Below, piece after piece: positions 1 through 12,000 of a stretch of 64,000 nt of DNA. This DNA is from UBA1822 sp963615055 (GTDB taxonomy: Bacteria > Bacillota > Negativicutes > Veillonellales > Dialisteraceae). The translations under genes were made by a program, and so were the position numbers. The stretch covers positions 18,484 to 82,483 of the forward strand of contig CAVEFO010000004.1 of assembly GCA_963615055.1 (NCBI GenBank), given 5' to 3'. The notes under the pieces were generated by a model, which searched no databases, was not told where the DNA came from, and worked only from the letters and a program-made list of their open reading frames with translations. How positions within the stretch are numbered: position 1 is the stretch's first letter; each line of letters starts with the position of its first letter.

Positions 1-2662
1 TTTCGATGTCTTTGCTGATATCTGCCTTGATATTCTTGGTGTTCTCATACACGTCGCCGCCGGAAACAAATCCCGTATTGCCTTCTTCGACTTTGCCGTG
101 CTCGATTGTCACAAGGTCATCGCCATTATTATTTTGGATCACCGCATCTTTGCCGGATTCGAGCGTGAGCGTTGCCTTCTTCACATCGCCCTTCCAAGCG
201 GCATCCCCGGAAACAAATCCCGTATCGCCTTCCTTTGCCTCACCGGATTGGAAAGTCACGAGTTTGTTTCCGGCATTGTCTTTGATGACATTCTTGCCTT
301 CTTCAAAGGAAATTGTCTGATCAACCGCAATCGCATTGCTCCAGACCTGACCACCCGTCGCGAAACCGGTATTATCTTCTTTGACTTCTGCTTTCGTGAA
401 AGTCACGAGCGTCGTACCATCATTGTTCTTGATGACATTCTTTTCACTGTCAAAGGAAACTTCCTGCCCTTCTTCGAGCGCCTGTCCATAGACTTGGCCG
501 CCGGTCGCAAAGCCGGTGTCGCCTTCTTTGATTTCCGCTTGCTTAAATTCCGCAATTTCGCGACCATCATTCGTGTAAATCTTATTCGACGCCTGGCCGG
601 ACGTATCTCCGGAATCGGAGCCTCCCTGACCGCCGCCTTCTTCACCGGAACCGGTGTCTCCGCCGGTCGCGTCATCTGCTCCGTCACCGTTCGAGCCGGT
701 ATCATTCGTCGTGCTGCTGTTCGTGCTCGTATCTACCTTCGAGAAATCAATCGTCTGGTTATACTTTGCGATAGCCAGCCAGACATCGTGACCCGTCACA
801 AAGCCCATATTGTTCTCTCCGACCGAGCCTCTCGTGATGTTGACCGTGCCCACTGTCGCACCGGCATTGGTTACAAAATCACCGCTCAGAGTATTTCCGT
901 CCAAGGTGAATGTCTGCGCATACGCCACGTCATTGGCATACGCATTTCTGGCGGAAACAAAATTTGTATCCGTATTCGTTGCACCCAATGCGCCGCCCTC
1001 GACAGCCACCACACCTTCCGTGAATCTCACGAGAGCTTTTCCGTCATTATCTCGGATGACATTGGTATCATCGTCCGCCGCCGTTGCTCCCGTGCTTGTC
1101 GTCGTAAAGGACGGTGTCTGACCCTCTGCGATGGAATGGCTCCAGAGCAAGCCGCCGGAAACGAAACCCTTATCGTTTGTCTCATACTTCGCGGCCTGCA
1201 TCGTGACCAATTCATCTTTATTATTATTGACGATGATATTTTCCTTTTTATCGGTATCGAGTGTGATGGTCTGCTTCTTCACATCGCCCGCATACGCTTG
1301 CCCGCTGCTGATGAATTTCTTGCTGCCTTCGACCGGTACATTACCGCTTTCCACTTCAAATGTCGCGAGCACCGTGCCGTCATTCGACGCAATCTGATTC
1401 CCGTAAATGGTTTTATTATTAACAGTATGTGTCGTCGTAGCATCGAGATTCACCGTCTGCGCACGCGCCGCAATCGCTGCGTACACGTCACCGTTCGTCA
1501 CGAAATCCGTCGCTGCCAATTTCTCAGCCTCAGTCGCTTCCGCCCCCAGCTTCGAGCTCTTGAATGTCGCGAGCACTGTGCCGTCATTGGAAACGATCTT
1601 GTTGCTATTGCCCAAATCGACCGTATTGATGGTATCCGTTTTCGTCGCGACCATTTTCGCATCGAGAGCCGCGATATTCTTTCCGACCGTACCCTCTGTA
1701 TTCAAAGACGTTACACCGGTTTCCTGATCAGTTTCCAGACTGGACTTGATATACGTCCCGTTTTTAAGGTCCGCGCCGGTCCGCGCCGTCGTCTTGATCT
1801 GGGAGAAATTGACCGCGTCCGTATCCTGGTACCCCGCCGTCACATTGACCAGACGTCTTGTCAAGATATTGCCATACTGCTCATCGCTACCATCCGTACC
1901 CACTTTGAGATCCGTACTGGTATGGCCGAAAGAAACGACATCATCCGTCACAGAACTATACGAATTCGCGCTGACCGCCGAATCCTTGCCGATGGCGACA
2001 GACCCTGCTTTCTTCACATACGCATTCGTCCCGATAGCAAGACCATCCGCCGAATTCGTAGAAACGCGGCTGCCATACCCGATGGCCACCGCATCCGCCG
2101 AAGCGGCATAACTGGAAACGCCAAGCGCCACCGCATTCGTAGCACTGACATTGCTCTTCTGCCCGAGCGCGACCCCACTCGTCGCATCTTTCGTCGCAGC
2201 AGCCTCCGTCCCGATCACGATGGTATTAGTCGCCTTTGCATCCGCTTTATAGCCGATCGCCGTCGCATTGGTCGCCTCCGTCGCCACCTGCGTCAAATAG
2301 CCGATAGCGACCGAGTACGCACCGCCGGCCGTCGTATTTTTCTGATTGGTCCCCGAGCCCAAAGCCAGAGAATTTTGCCCCGAAGCCTCCACATAGCTCC
2401 CAAGTGCCGTCGCGTCTTTGGCACTTGCCTGCGCATTATAGCCGATTGCCGTCGATTCGTCCGCTGTAGCCTTATTGTTACTACCATAAGCCGACGAGTC
2501 ATTCCCAGCGACTCTATTCCCGGTCCCGATGACAGTCTGATTCACCTTATCGCCATCGATCGTGTTCTCCGTCGGGAGCGGATTGTAATTCTCCGCCATC
2601 GCCGATCCCGCGACGCCCAACATCACGGCAAAGACCGCCGCTTTCAACAATTTCTTTTCCAT
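1..2662 (-). CDS. Trimeric autotransporter adhesin, YadA-like (partial, N-terminal part)
   Basis: The open frame has no stop before the left edge, so only about 887 N-terminal residues are visible and the anchor is missing. The start ATG (2662-2660) follows an AAAGGAG ribosome site. Residues 1-23 form a signal peptide ending in GSAMA. Next come YadA-type head repeats of the SxAxG / xAxAxG kind up to about residue 200, then a neck motif (RRLVNV...DAVNFSQI). After that a series of modules repeat the themes NDGTxLxTF and GNTGFVSGGDV. A Gly/Ser/Asp/Glu-rich linker lies at about 590-740. The family forms trimeric surface fibres for adhesion in outer-membrane bacteria. Its modules resemble those of the next gene (3014-14227), so the two are tandem paralogues. 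Family call is certain; ligand unknown. Confidence 0.88.
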   Translation of the reverse strand, partial: MEKKLLKAAVFAVMLGVAGSAMAENYNPLPTENTIDGDKVNQTVIGTGNRVAGNDSSAYGSNNKATADESTAIGYNAQASAKDATALGSYVEASGQNSLALGSGTNQKNTTAGGAYSVAIGYLTQVATEATNATAIGYKADAKATNTIVIGTEAAATKDATSGVALGQKSNVSATNAVALGVSSYAASADAVAIGYGSRVSTNSADGLAIGTNAYVKKAGSVAIGKDSAVSANSYSSVTDDVVSFGHTSTDLKVGTDGSDEQYGNILTRRLVNVTAGYQDTDAVNFSQIKTTARTGADLKNGTYIKSSLETDQETGVTSLNTEGTVGKNIAALDAKMVATKTDTINTVDLGNSNKIVSNDGTVLATFKSSKLGAEATEAEKLAATDFVTNGDVYAAIAARAQTVNLDATTTHTVNNKTIYGNQIASNDGTVLATFEVESGNVPVEGSKKFISSGQAYAGDVKKQTITLDTDKKENIIVNNNKDELVTMQAAKYETNDKGFVSGGLLWSHSIAEGQTPSFTTTSTGATAADDDTNVIRDNDGKALVRFTEGVVAVEGGALGATNTDTNFVSARNAYANDVAYAQTFTLDGNTLSGDFVTNAGATVGTVNITRGSVGENNMGFVTGHDVWLAIAKYNQTIDFSKVDTSTNSSTTNDTGSNGDGADDATGGDTGSGEEGGGQGGSDSGDTSGQASNKIYTNDGREIAEFKQAEIKEGDTGFATGGQVYGQALEEGQEVSFDSEKNVIKNNDGTTLVTFTKAEVKEDNTGFATGGQVWSNAIAVDQTISFEEGKNVIKDNAGNKLVTFQSGEAKEGDTGFVSGDAAWKGDVKKATLTLESGKDAVIQNNNGDDLVTIEHGKVEEGNTGFVSGGDVYENTKNIKADISKDIE

Positions 2663-3013
2663 GCTCTTCTCCTTTGATCAACCGGCGGAGTCAAGCTCCG
2701 CAAAAATGCATATATGAATCACCGGCTCATGCCGAGGAAACGGTAAGTATGTGTGAAACAAGGTGATGATTGGCTTGTGTCGTCAGGCACAAGATAGTTA
2801 TTAGCTTTTGGCTGTTAGCCGTTAGTTTAAGCGGCACGCTCCGCGACATTTTCGCATTCGCGTCCCATCATCCGACCCTCCGGACTACTGAAAATCGTCC
2901 CCCGGACGGTTTTCTCCAAAGGAAGGCTTCAGGGAAGCGCTCCGCGCGATTTCATAAATGCGGCGGAGCCGCCACCTGAACTGCTAACTGCTCACTACTA
3001 ACTGCTAACTGTC
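2663..3013. repeat. Intergenic gap with family A heptad element (copy A1)
   Basis: This gap of about 350 bp separates the two adhesin genes. From about 2772 to 3012 it holds a family A element in inverted orientation. One arm, near 2950-3010, is made of degenerate AACTGCT heptamers and sits directly against the stop codon of the giant adhesin. The core has GC-rich hairpins (GCGGCGGAGCCGCC type). The other arm (2790-2830) carries TTAGCTTTTGGCTGTTAGCC-like words and the end motif GTCAGGCACAAGATAG. No gene is seen. The 5' region of the partial adhesin (2663-2770) shows no clear promoter. Confidence 0.7.
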
Positions 3014-6000
3014 TTAAACAGTCGGAATCGGCTGCGCGGCTTCTTCCGGTTTCTGCTGCTGCCCATTCTGCACCATCTGGACAATGAAACGTTCGAGACG
3101 ATCGATTCTGTCCGTCAGGCCCGCATTCTCCTGCTGGAGGCTCTGGATGCGGCGAGACATTTCGACGCGGCCCATCGGATGCGTGCGTTTGTCGTCACGA
3201 CCGAGCGCAAAGGAGATGCCGGCATTGAATTGGTCTTCGCCATTTCCGAGGACACCGCCCACGCTGAAGAGGACGGATTCATTCGGACGGTAGAAGGCGC
3301 CGAGAGCGAGCGCATCCGAGGACTTGAAGTGGCCGTAGCCGACCGCGAAGGACGCTTTGTCATCCGGATCGAATTCGAGCGGATGGAGGGCTGCCAAAGC
3401 GGATGCCCCGGCGATGCCTCTGCCCGAACTGGTTTCGACGTCGGAAATGCGGCTGTCGAAGCCGTCGACTTTCTTCTCCACTTCGGTGACGCGTTCACCG
3501 ATCTTATTCACCTGACCGACGTTCGCGGCGTCATGATCACTGGTACCGTCTGCCACGTGGGTGATCTTGCGGTTGAGATCCGAATCATAGGTCTTGGTTT
3601 CTCCGCTGTCGGGATCTGTATAGGTATCACCCTTGGAGTGGCCGATGGAAACTTCATTGCTATCCTTTGCGACGGAGTCATTGCCGATTGCCGTCGAGCC
3701 TTCTTTCGCGCTGCTGTTGTTCCCGATGACGATGCCGTCTTTCCCGGCCGTGCCGTCTTTGCCGATTACGATGGCGTTGTTGCCCGTCACTTTGTTGTTG
3801 TGACCGAGCGCCACTGCATAATCGCCTTGGACGTCATTGTCGCAGCCGGCTGCGATGCTATGCTGGCCGTTCACCGTATTGAGAGCGCCGACGCCCGTGG
3901 AGTATTCACCGGTGATGTTGTTGCGATCACCGAGAGCCGTCGCATGGTTCGAGTTCGCTTTGCTGTTGTAGCCGAGCGCCGTGCTATGATCGCCGGTCGC
4001 TTTGGCGGCATCGCCGATGGCCGTCGCCCCTTCGCCCTTCGCTTCCGTTTCAAAGCCGATGGACGTGGTGTTCTTGCCGTCCGCGATATTCTTCTCCGGA
4101 TCGCCGATGATGATGGCCGGTTGGTCTTCATCGTAATTGAAATATTTCGTCCGGTTTCCGATTTCGTCGTAAATCTTATTCACCTGGCCGACAGTCGCCG
4201 CATCATGCGCATCTTTGCCGTCTGCGATATTGGTAATACGATAGCCGTCTTCCCAGTTTCCATCAGCATCTTTGTGCCCGAAGGACGCCGTCTTCTCTTC
4301 ATCGGCCACAGAGCCCGTACCGAAAGCCATAGAGTTATCCGCCTTGGCTTCCGCGCCGTTACCCATAGCCACAGAGTTGTCCCCTTCCGCTTTGCTGTAG
4401 GTGCCAATCGCCGTGGAATTATCGCCGGACGCTTCGTTGTGATAGCCGTACGCCGCACTCTTGTCGCCGCCCGTCTTATTCTCGTCACCGACCGCCGTGC
4501 TGTGTTCGCCCGTCGCTTCGTTGCCATAGCCGACAGCCGTCGAGTGATCCGCTTCCGCCTTGCTTCCGTAGCCGATCGCCGTCGCTCTTTCACCTGCCGC
4601 TTCCGCTTTGTAGCCGAAAGCTGTGGATTCCACACCGTGCTTCACGCCCGTGATATCGAAATCCGTGGAGAGCCAATGTTCATTCTTACTGAAATCGACG
4701 ATAGAGAAACCGGAATCCGGATTCGGGAGACCCTGGACACTGATCTTGGCAATCAAAGCCCCGTTTTCATCATATAGATATTCCGTATTCTTGAGACCGT
4801 TAATATTCAGATCCTGCCCGTGCGCCGCAATCTGACCGACATTCGCCGCATCCGTCACCGCGGTACCGGTCGCCACATTCACAATCTTTCTTTCATTACC
4901 TTCAGAGCCGACGGAGAACGTATTCGCTTCCGTCGCGATAGACCCGGAGCCGATGGCCACGGAATTGTTCCCCTGCGCATTTGCGCCGTAGCCGTACGCC
5001 GTGGAGTCGAGCCCCTTCGTCGCAAAAGTCTTATCGAAATCCGTGGAAAGATAGTGATTGCCGCTCTCTTTGTAATCCTTATCGAAATCGACAATCGTAT
5101 TCTCTTCGATGAGCGTATCACCGTATTCTTCCAGATTCTTGAAGAAATACTTCTGCGTGATGTACTTATTGCCGTTCTTCTCTTCGTCCGTCGGTTTCAC
5201 ATCGGGATCGGCCGTCTCAATCGTCACGAGGACAGTCTTGCCGTCATTGGCCATGATATTCGTATTGTCGCCATTGATCTTCTGACCCTTCGCCGCAATC
5301 TGATCATACACGGCGACATCGCCGAGCGCCGTCCCTTCCGCGACATTCGTCAGTTTGCGCTTATTGTCCGCCGTCCCGAAGGAAACTTCGTTATCGCCCG
5401 TCGCGACAGACCCGGAGCCGATCGCGATAGAGCCCTTACCCTCTGCGACCGCATCCTTGCCGATGGCGACAGATTCATCGCCCTTCGCATTCGCACCGTA
5501 GCCGTAAGCCGCGGAGTCTTTCCCGTGCTCGACATTTTCCTTATCGAAATCCGTGGACAGATAGTGATCGCCGCTCGTTTTATAATCCTTGTCAAAATCG
5601 ACGATCGTATTCTGATTGATGATGGTATCACCGTATTTCTCCAAATTCGTGTAGAAATACTCTTCGGTGATGTACTTATCGCCTTCCTTATTGATGACCG
5701 TGGGATCGGCCGTCTCGATGGTCGCCAGCGCGCTGCCGTCATTGGCCATGATGACATTGTTTTTGCCGCTGATGCTCTGCCCCTTCTTCGCAATCGCACT
5801 GAAGACATCGCCGCCGGAAACGAAGCCCGTATTCCCTGTCGCAACGCTGCCCTTTTCGAAGGTTGCAATCACATCGCCATCATTCGTGAGAATGACATTC
5901 GTCTTATCTTTGGCTTCGCCCGTCGTCGTCTTCAGGGAAACAGTCTGTCCGAGCTTCGCGATATCGCCCTTCTTGACATCACCGGTGCCAATACCAAGAC

Positions 6001-9000
6001 CATCAACCGTAAAGACCTCATCACCGGCTTTATTGCTAAATGTAATCGTCCCGGCCTTAGAATCATACGTTCCGCTATTCAAGAGCTGACCGACATTCGC
6101 CGCATCCGTATCGGCCGTGCCGGCCGCGACATTCACGATCTTGCGCGTGCTATTTGCGCTGCCGACGGAGAACGTATTCGCTTCCGTTGCAATGGAACCG
6201 TAGCCGAGTGCCACGGAGTTATCACCCTGCGCATTCGCCTTGTAGCCGAGGGCCACAGAGTTTTCACCGCGCTTCACATCCGAGCCGTCACCTTCATTCC
6301 ACTTCACATCAATCCAATGATCGCCGTCGCTTCTCTGGATGAACGGATCATCCGGATCACCATTGAACTGGACATTGATTGTCGCCAGCGTCGTCCCGTC
6401 ATTTGCCAGGATTTTGGCCGTATTATTATCTTTGCTGACATTGAATGTCTGATTCTTCGCCGCAATCGCATTATAGACATCGCCGCCGGAAACGAAGCCC
6501 GTATTCCCTGTCGCAACGCTGCCCTTTTCGAAGGTTGCAATCACATCGCCATCATTCGTGAGAATGACATTCGTCTTATCTTTGGCTTCGCCCGTCGTCG
6601 TCTTCAGGGAAACAGTCTGTCCGAGCTTCGCGATATCGCCCTTCTTGACATCACCGGTGCCAATACCAAGACCATCAACCGTAAAGACCTCATCACCGGC
6701 TTTATTGCTAAATGTAATCGTCCCGGCCTTAGAATCATACGTTCCGCTATTCAAGAGTTGACCGACATTCGCCGCATCCGTATTGGCCGTGCCGGCCGCG
6801 ACATTCACAATCTTGCGCGTGCTATTTGCGCTGCCGACGGAGAACGTATTCGCTTCCGTCGCAATGGAACCGTAGCCGAGTGCTACGGAGTTATCACCCT
6901 GCGCATTCGCTTTGTAGCCGAGCGCCACGGAATTGTCACCGCGAACGACACTCGTGCCGTCACCTTCATTCCACTTCACGTCTATCCAATGATCGCCGTC
7001 GCTTCTCTGGATGAACGGATCATCCGGATCACCATTGAACTGGACATTGATTGTCGCCAGCGTCGTCCCGTCATTTGCCAGGATTTTGGCCGTATTATTA
7101 TCTTTGCTGACATTGAATGTCTGATTCTTCGCCGCAATCGCATTATAGACATCGCCACCGGAAACAAACCCAGTGCTATCCGTCTCGACACTGCCCTTTT
7201 CGAACGTCGCGAGGATGGTCTTGCCGTCTTTCGCGCGGAGCACATTCGTCTTATCCTTGTCGTCGCCCGTCGTCGTCTTCAAGGAAACGGTCTGATTTTT
7301 AAGCAGGATTTCGCTGGGATCGACATAACCGGTGCCGCCCGCAATTTTGAACGCGACATCGCCATTGTTCGTCAGAACGGTCACAACGCCGTCATCATCC
7401 GCTTCGTAGACTTTGTAACTTCCGTTTTCCTGCTTCTGCGCATCCGTCAACTGTCCGTAAGTGGCCGCATCCGTATTGGCCGTGCCGGCCGCGACATTCA
7501 CAATCTTGCGTGTGCTATTTGCGCTGCCGACGGAGAACGTATTCGCTTCCGTCGCAATGGAACCGTAGCCGAGCGCCACGGAGTTATTGCCCTGCGCATT
7601 GGCCTTATAACCGAGGGCCACGGAGTTTTCACCACGGACGACACTCGTGCCGTCGCCTTCGTTCCATTTCACGTCAATCCAATGATCGCCGTCGCTTCTC
7701 TGGATGAAGGGATCCGTAATCGGATCATAGGGGAGCTGAACATCAATTGTCGCAAGCGTCGTCCCGTCATTCGCTTTCAGTTTGACCGTATTGTTTGTCT
7801 GGCTGACATTGAATGTCTGATCTGCTTCCATGATCTGGCCATACGTCGCCGCCTCATACTGCGAGGAGCCGTATGCCACATTCGTCAGCGTTCTCTGCAA
7901 ATTGGCATTACCGAAAGACACTTCGTTATCTTCCGTCGCGACGGAACCCGAGCCGAGCGCCACCGAATTGGCACCCTGCGCATTCGCGCCATAGCCGTAC
8001 GCGGTGGAATCCCGCCCCTTGGTGTCGAATTCCTGATCGAAATCCGTCGAGAGCCAATGATTGCCGCTCGCCTTGTAATTCTTGTCGTAATCGACAATCG
8101 AATTTTCTTCGACGACATCGATGACCGTCTGCTCCATGTTCTTATAGAAATAACTTTCCGTAATATATTTGGTGCCCTTCGTCTTATCCTCTTCCGTCGG
8201 GGTCGCATTAGGATCTGCCGTCGCGATTGTCACGAGCACATTGCCCGCATTGTCACGGATGACATTTGTCTGGTCCTTGCTGCCATCCGTGATATCCGCA
8301 CCGGAAACGGTCTGTCCCTTCGCCGCAATCTGATCGTACACAGCGACTTCGCCGAGTTTTTCGCCTTCCGCGACATTCGTCAGTTTCCGCTTGCTATCGG
8401 ATGTACCGAAGGAAACTTCATTATTGCCCGTCGCCTTCGAGCCGTCACCGATTGCAACCGAATTATTTCCGGTCACAGAAGCGCCGTCGCCGAGTGCGAT
8501 CGAGCTTGTCCCCGTCACAGAAGCCCCTTCGCCGACAGCGATAGAGGCAGTGCCTTCCGCCTTCGCGTCCTTGCCGAGTGCGACAGATTGATCGCCCTTC
8601 GCATTCGCGCCGTAGCCGTACGCCGTGGAGTCAGCGCCGTGATCGACATTGGCTTTGTTTCCGAAATCGGTGGACAGCCAATGATCACCCTCCGTCGAGC
8701 CGTAATTCTTATCGTAATCGACGATGGACGTGCCGGAGCCGCCGTTTCCTGCATAGAATTTGAACGCAACATTATCATCATTCGTCTTGATGGTCACGAT
8801 GCCGTCATCATCCGCTTCGTAGACTTTGTAGCTTCCGTTTTCCTGCTTCTGCGCATCCGCCAGCTGCCCGTACGTGGCCGCATCCGTATTGTCCGTACCA
8901 TTTGCCACATTCACAATCTTGCGCGTACTCTCCGTGCTGCCGACGGAGAAGGTATTCGCTTCCGTCGCAATGGAACCGTAGCCGAGTGCCACCGAGTTAT

Positions 9001-12000
9001 TTCCCTGCGCATTCGCTTGGTAGCCGAGAGCTACCGAGTTTTCACCGCGGACAACCGTCGCACCATCTTTGTTGTTCCACTTGACATCAATCCAGTGATT
9101 CTCATCACTTCTCTGAATAAACGGATCCACTGCTTCTTCCGGATTGTATTCGGGGAATTGGACATCGATGGTTGCCAGCGTTGTCCCATCATTCGCTTTC
9201 AGCTCGACCGTATTGTGATCTTTATCGACCACATAGCTCGTCCCTGCATCCGATTTCTGCAGAATCTGCCCAAACGCCACGCCGTCATATTGCGAAGACC
9301 CATACGCCACATTCGTCAGCGTGCGATTGAGCGCACTGCCGTATACCTCGCCCGTCGCCGGATTGGTATCGTCCGCCGTATGCCCGAAGGAAACGGTATT
9401 CGCATCCGTCGCGATAGAATTCGCCCCAAGAGCCACGGAATTATTTCCCGACGCCTTGGCCCCGTAGCCATACGCCGCCGAGTCCGTCCCCTTCGTGCTG
9501 TCATCGATATCCAAATCGAAATCCGTCGACAGCCAATGTTTCTCACTCGTCTTGTAATCCTTATCGAAATCGACAATCGTATTTTCATTGACGATATTCG
9601 TGACAGAAGATTTCATGCCCCCATAGGTGACATACGCATCACTCTGGTCTTCCGTGGCCGGATCCAAAGGATCATATTTCGGTTTCGACGCATCATACGT
9701 CTTGATCGTCACGAGCGTATTACCCGCATTGTCACGGATGACATTTGTCCTCTTGTCTTCTTCGTCGTCCGCCGGTTCCGTGATACTCGCACCGGAAACG
9801 ATCTGACCCTTCGCCGCAATCTGCTCATACACCGTCGCTTCGCCGGCCTTCGTCGCCGCCGCTACATTCACGATCCGACGCTTGCTCGTGCTGCTCCCGA
9901 CCGCAAACGTATCATCCTCCGTCGCGACAGAGCCGGCCCCGATAGCGACCGAATTATCCCCCTGCGCATTCGCATTGTACCCGTACGCCGCAGAATCCTT
10001 CCCCTTCTTCGTGAAAGTCTGATTGAAATCCGTCGACAAATAATGATCGCCGTTCGCCTTGTAATTCTTATCATAATCGACGATAGACGCCATATTTTTA
10101 ATCGCCCAATACACCGTATCGCCGGACGTGAAACCGGTATCCCCCGCAGCGACATCACCGGTCTCAATTGTAAGCGTCGCGACCGTATCGCCGCCATTCG
10201 TCGTGATTTTTTGCGTGCTATCCTCGGCATTGAAATTCAACGGCTGATTCAATTTCGCAATCTGACCATACGCTGCCGCATCATTGGTTCCTTGCCCGTA
10301 CGCGACATTGATGATCCGGCGCCGCAACACCGAGCCATCCACCTGCGCCCCGCCGACAGAAACCGTATCGAACTGATTCGCTGTCGTCGAAGACCCGGCA
10401 CCCAAAGCGACCGAATTCAGCCCCTTCGCATTCGCCCCGGCACCGAGTGCCTGCGCGTTCAAAGCAGAAACCTGCGCCCCGAAGCCGAGAGCCACGGAAT
10501 TCGCCGCACTGACCGTATTCGCACCGCCCAGAGCCGTCGACTGACCCGCATTCTGACCGATATTGCTCCCGACACCGATCACCACTTCGCGACCGGACAA
10601 TGTCACCGCATCATTTGCACCCACCGTCGCAGCCGTATCCGCCGACGCGCCGACAGTATTCCCACCGCCGATGACGATTGCCTGAGACGTATTGACAGTA
10701 TTTCCAAGTCCGAAAGCCAGCGACTCCCCGGCCTTAATTGTGGTCGTTTGCGTCGGATTCGACACATCCGTACCGATCCCCTCCTGCGCATTGACCACAT
10801 TCGTCCCGCCGATTGCGACAGATTTATCGGAATAAACCTCATTATTCAGCCCGTAAGCCAGCCCGGCCGTGACTCTGCCTATTTTTTTACCATCTTCGTC
10901 CACACTGTCCTTCCCGATGGTATTCATCCCGACAGAAACCGTCTGTGTGCCATAGGTTTCATTCCCGATCCCCATCGAGACATTGAGCGAGCCTTTAATC
11001 GTATTCTTCGTCCCAATCGCCATATCCATGAAATCACGCGCATCATCATCAGTCGTATATGCCTTCGTCGTTTCATCCTGCGTGTAATCTCCGACGATAT
11101 TGTTGCCACCGAGCACGATAGAGCCGATAGAATGAACCTTGTTATCTGTACCGAATCCGAGCGATTTCGTCCCGTATACCTCATTACCTTCCCCGATGAG
11201 CATCCCATGTCCATCCCAGACAGTCGATGAAGCAATTTTTTGCTCAGCAATAGCCTTTGCGTATTTACCGGCTGCCTGAGCTTTCTCTTCAGTTGCTCCT
11301 TCCTCAATAGCTGTGTTGTATGCTAACTTATAAGCATCCTGCGGCGCCTCTTCTATTTTCTCGCGCAATTTATCTATCCATTCGGCATCAGTTAAGCCTG
11401 GATCAATCTCCTCCACTTTTTTGATAAAATCCTGCCCGGCCTGGTCATCCCCTGCATACAGCTTGACTAACTGAACAATAGACGTGCGATCCGTCTTCTT
11501 ATCTTCGAGAGCCTTCTCCGCCGTATCCAGCAACTTCGTCCTCCCAATCGCCGCCGTATTTCTCACACCGAAAGCCAGCGTGACATCCGACTTGTCTGCA
11601 ATAATGAATGTATCCGTCTCCGGAGAATCTTCGGAGACTTTCGTCCGCGTCCCACCGATAAAGTTTGCATTCCCCATAGCAATGGAATTCGAGCCGTAAA
11701 CATGGTTGTTCCGACCCTGCGCCATCGAGTTTGCCGTCTCTACATAACCGGTTGTGGCAGAATCATTTTTGTTTTTAGAAATGACCTCATTTCCAAGTCC
11801 GAAAGCCATAGAAGCCTCACCAAGCGTCTTATTCCCGCCGCCCAAGGCCAATGCATTATCCGCAAAAGCATTATTGCCTGAGCCAATCGCAAAAGAGTTA
11901 TTGGAAAGCGCCTTGTTTGCATTCCCTACCGCAATAGCCGCCGTGCCCTTTGCCGTCTGCGCATTCCCAAGCGCGATTGCATAAGCGCCGTCCGCCGTCT

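Noticed and set aside
98..2677. Long open frame on the plus strand opposite the partial adhesin
   Set aside because: Its product is Arg/Ile/His-rich with no domain. The opposite strand reads as a clear YadA-like adhesin with signal peptide and ribosome site, so this is an antisense shadow.
4820..11230. 2136-codon plus-strand open frame opposite the giant adhesin
   Set aside because: It is produced by the repetitive, biased codon use of the real minus-strand gene. It has no plausible start signal and its repeats mirror the adhesin modules.
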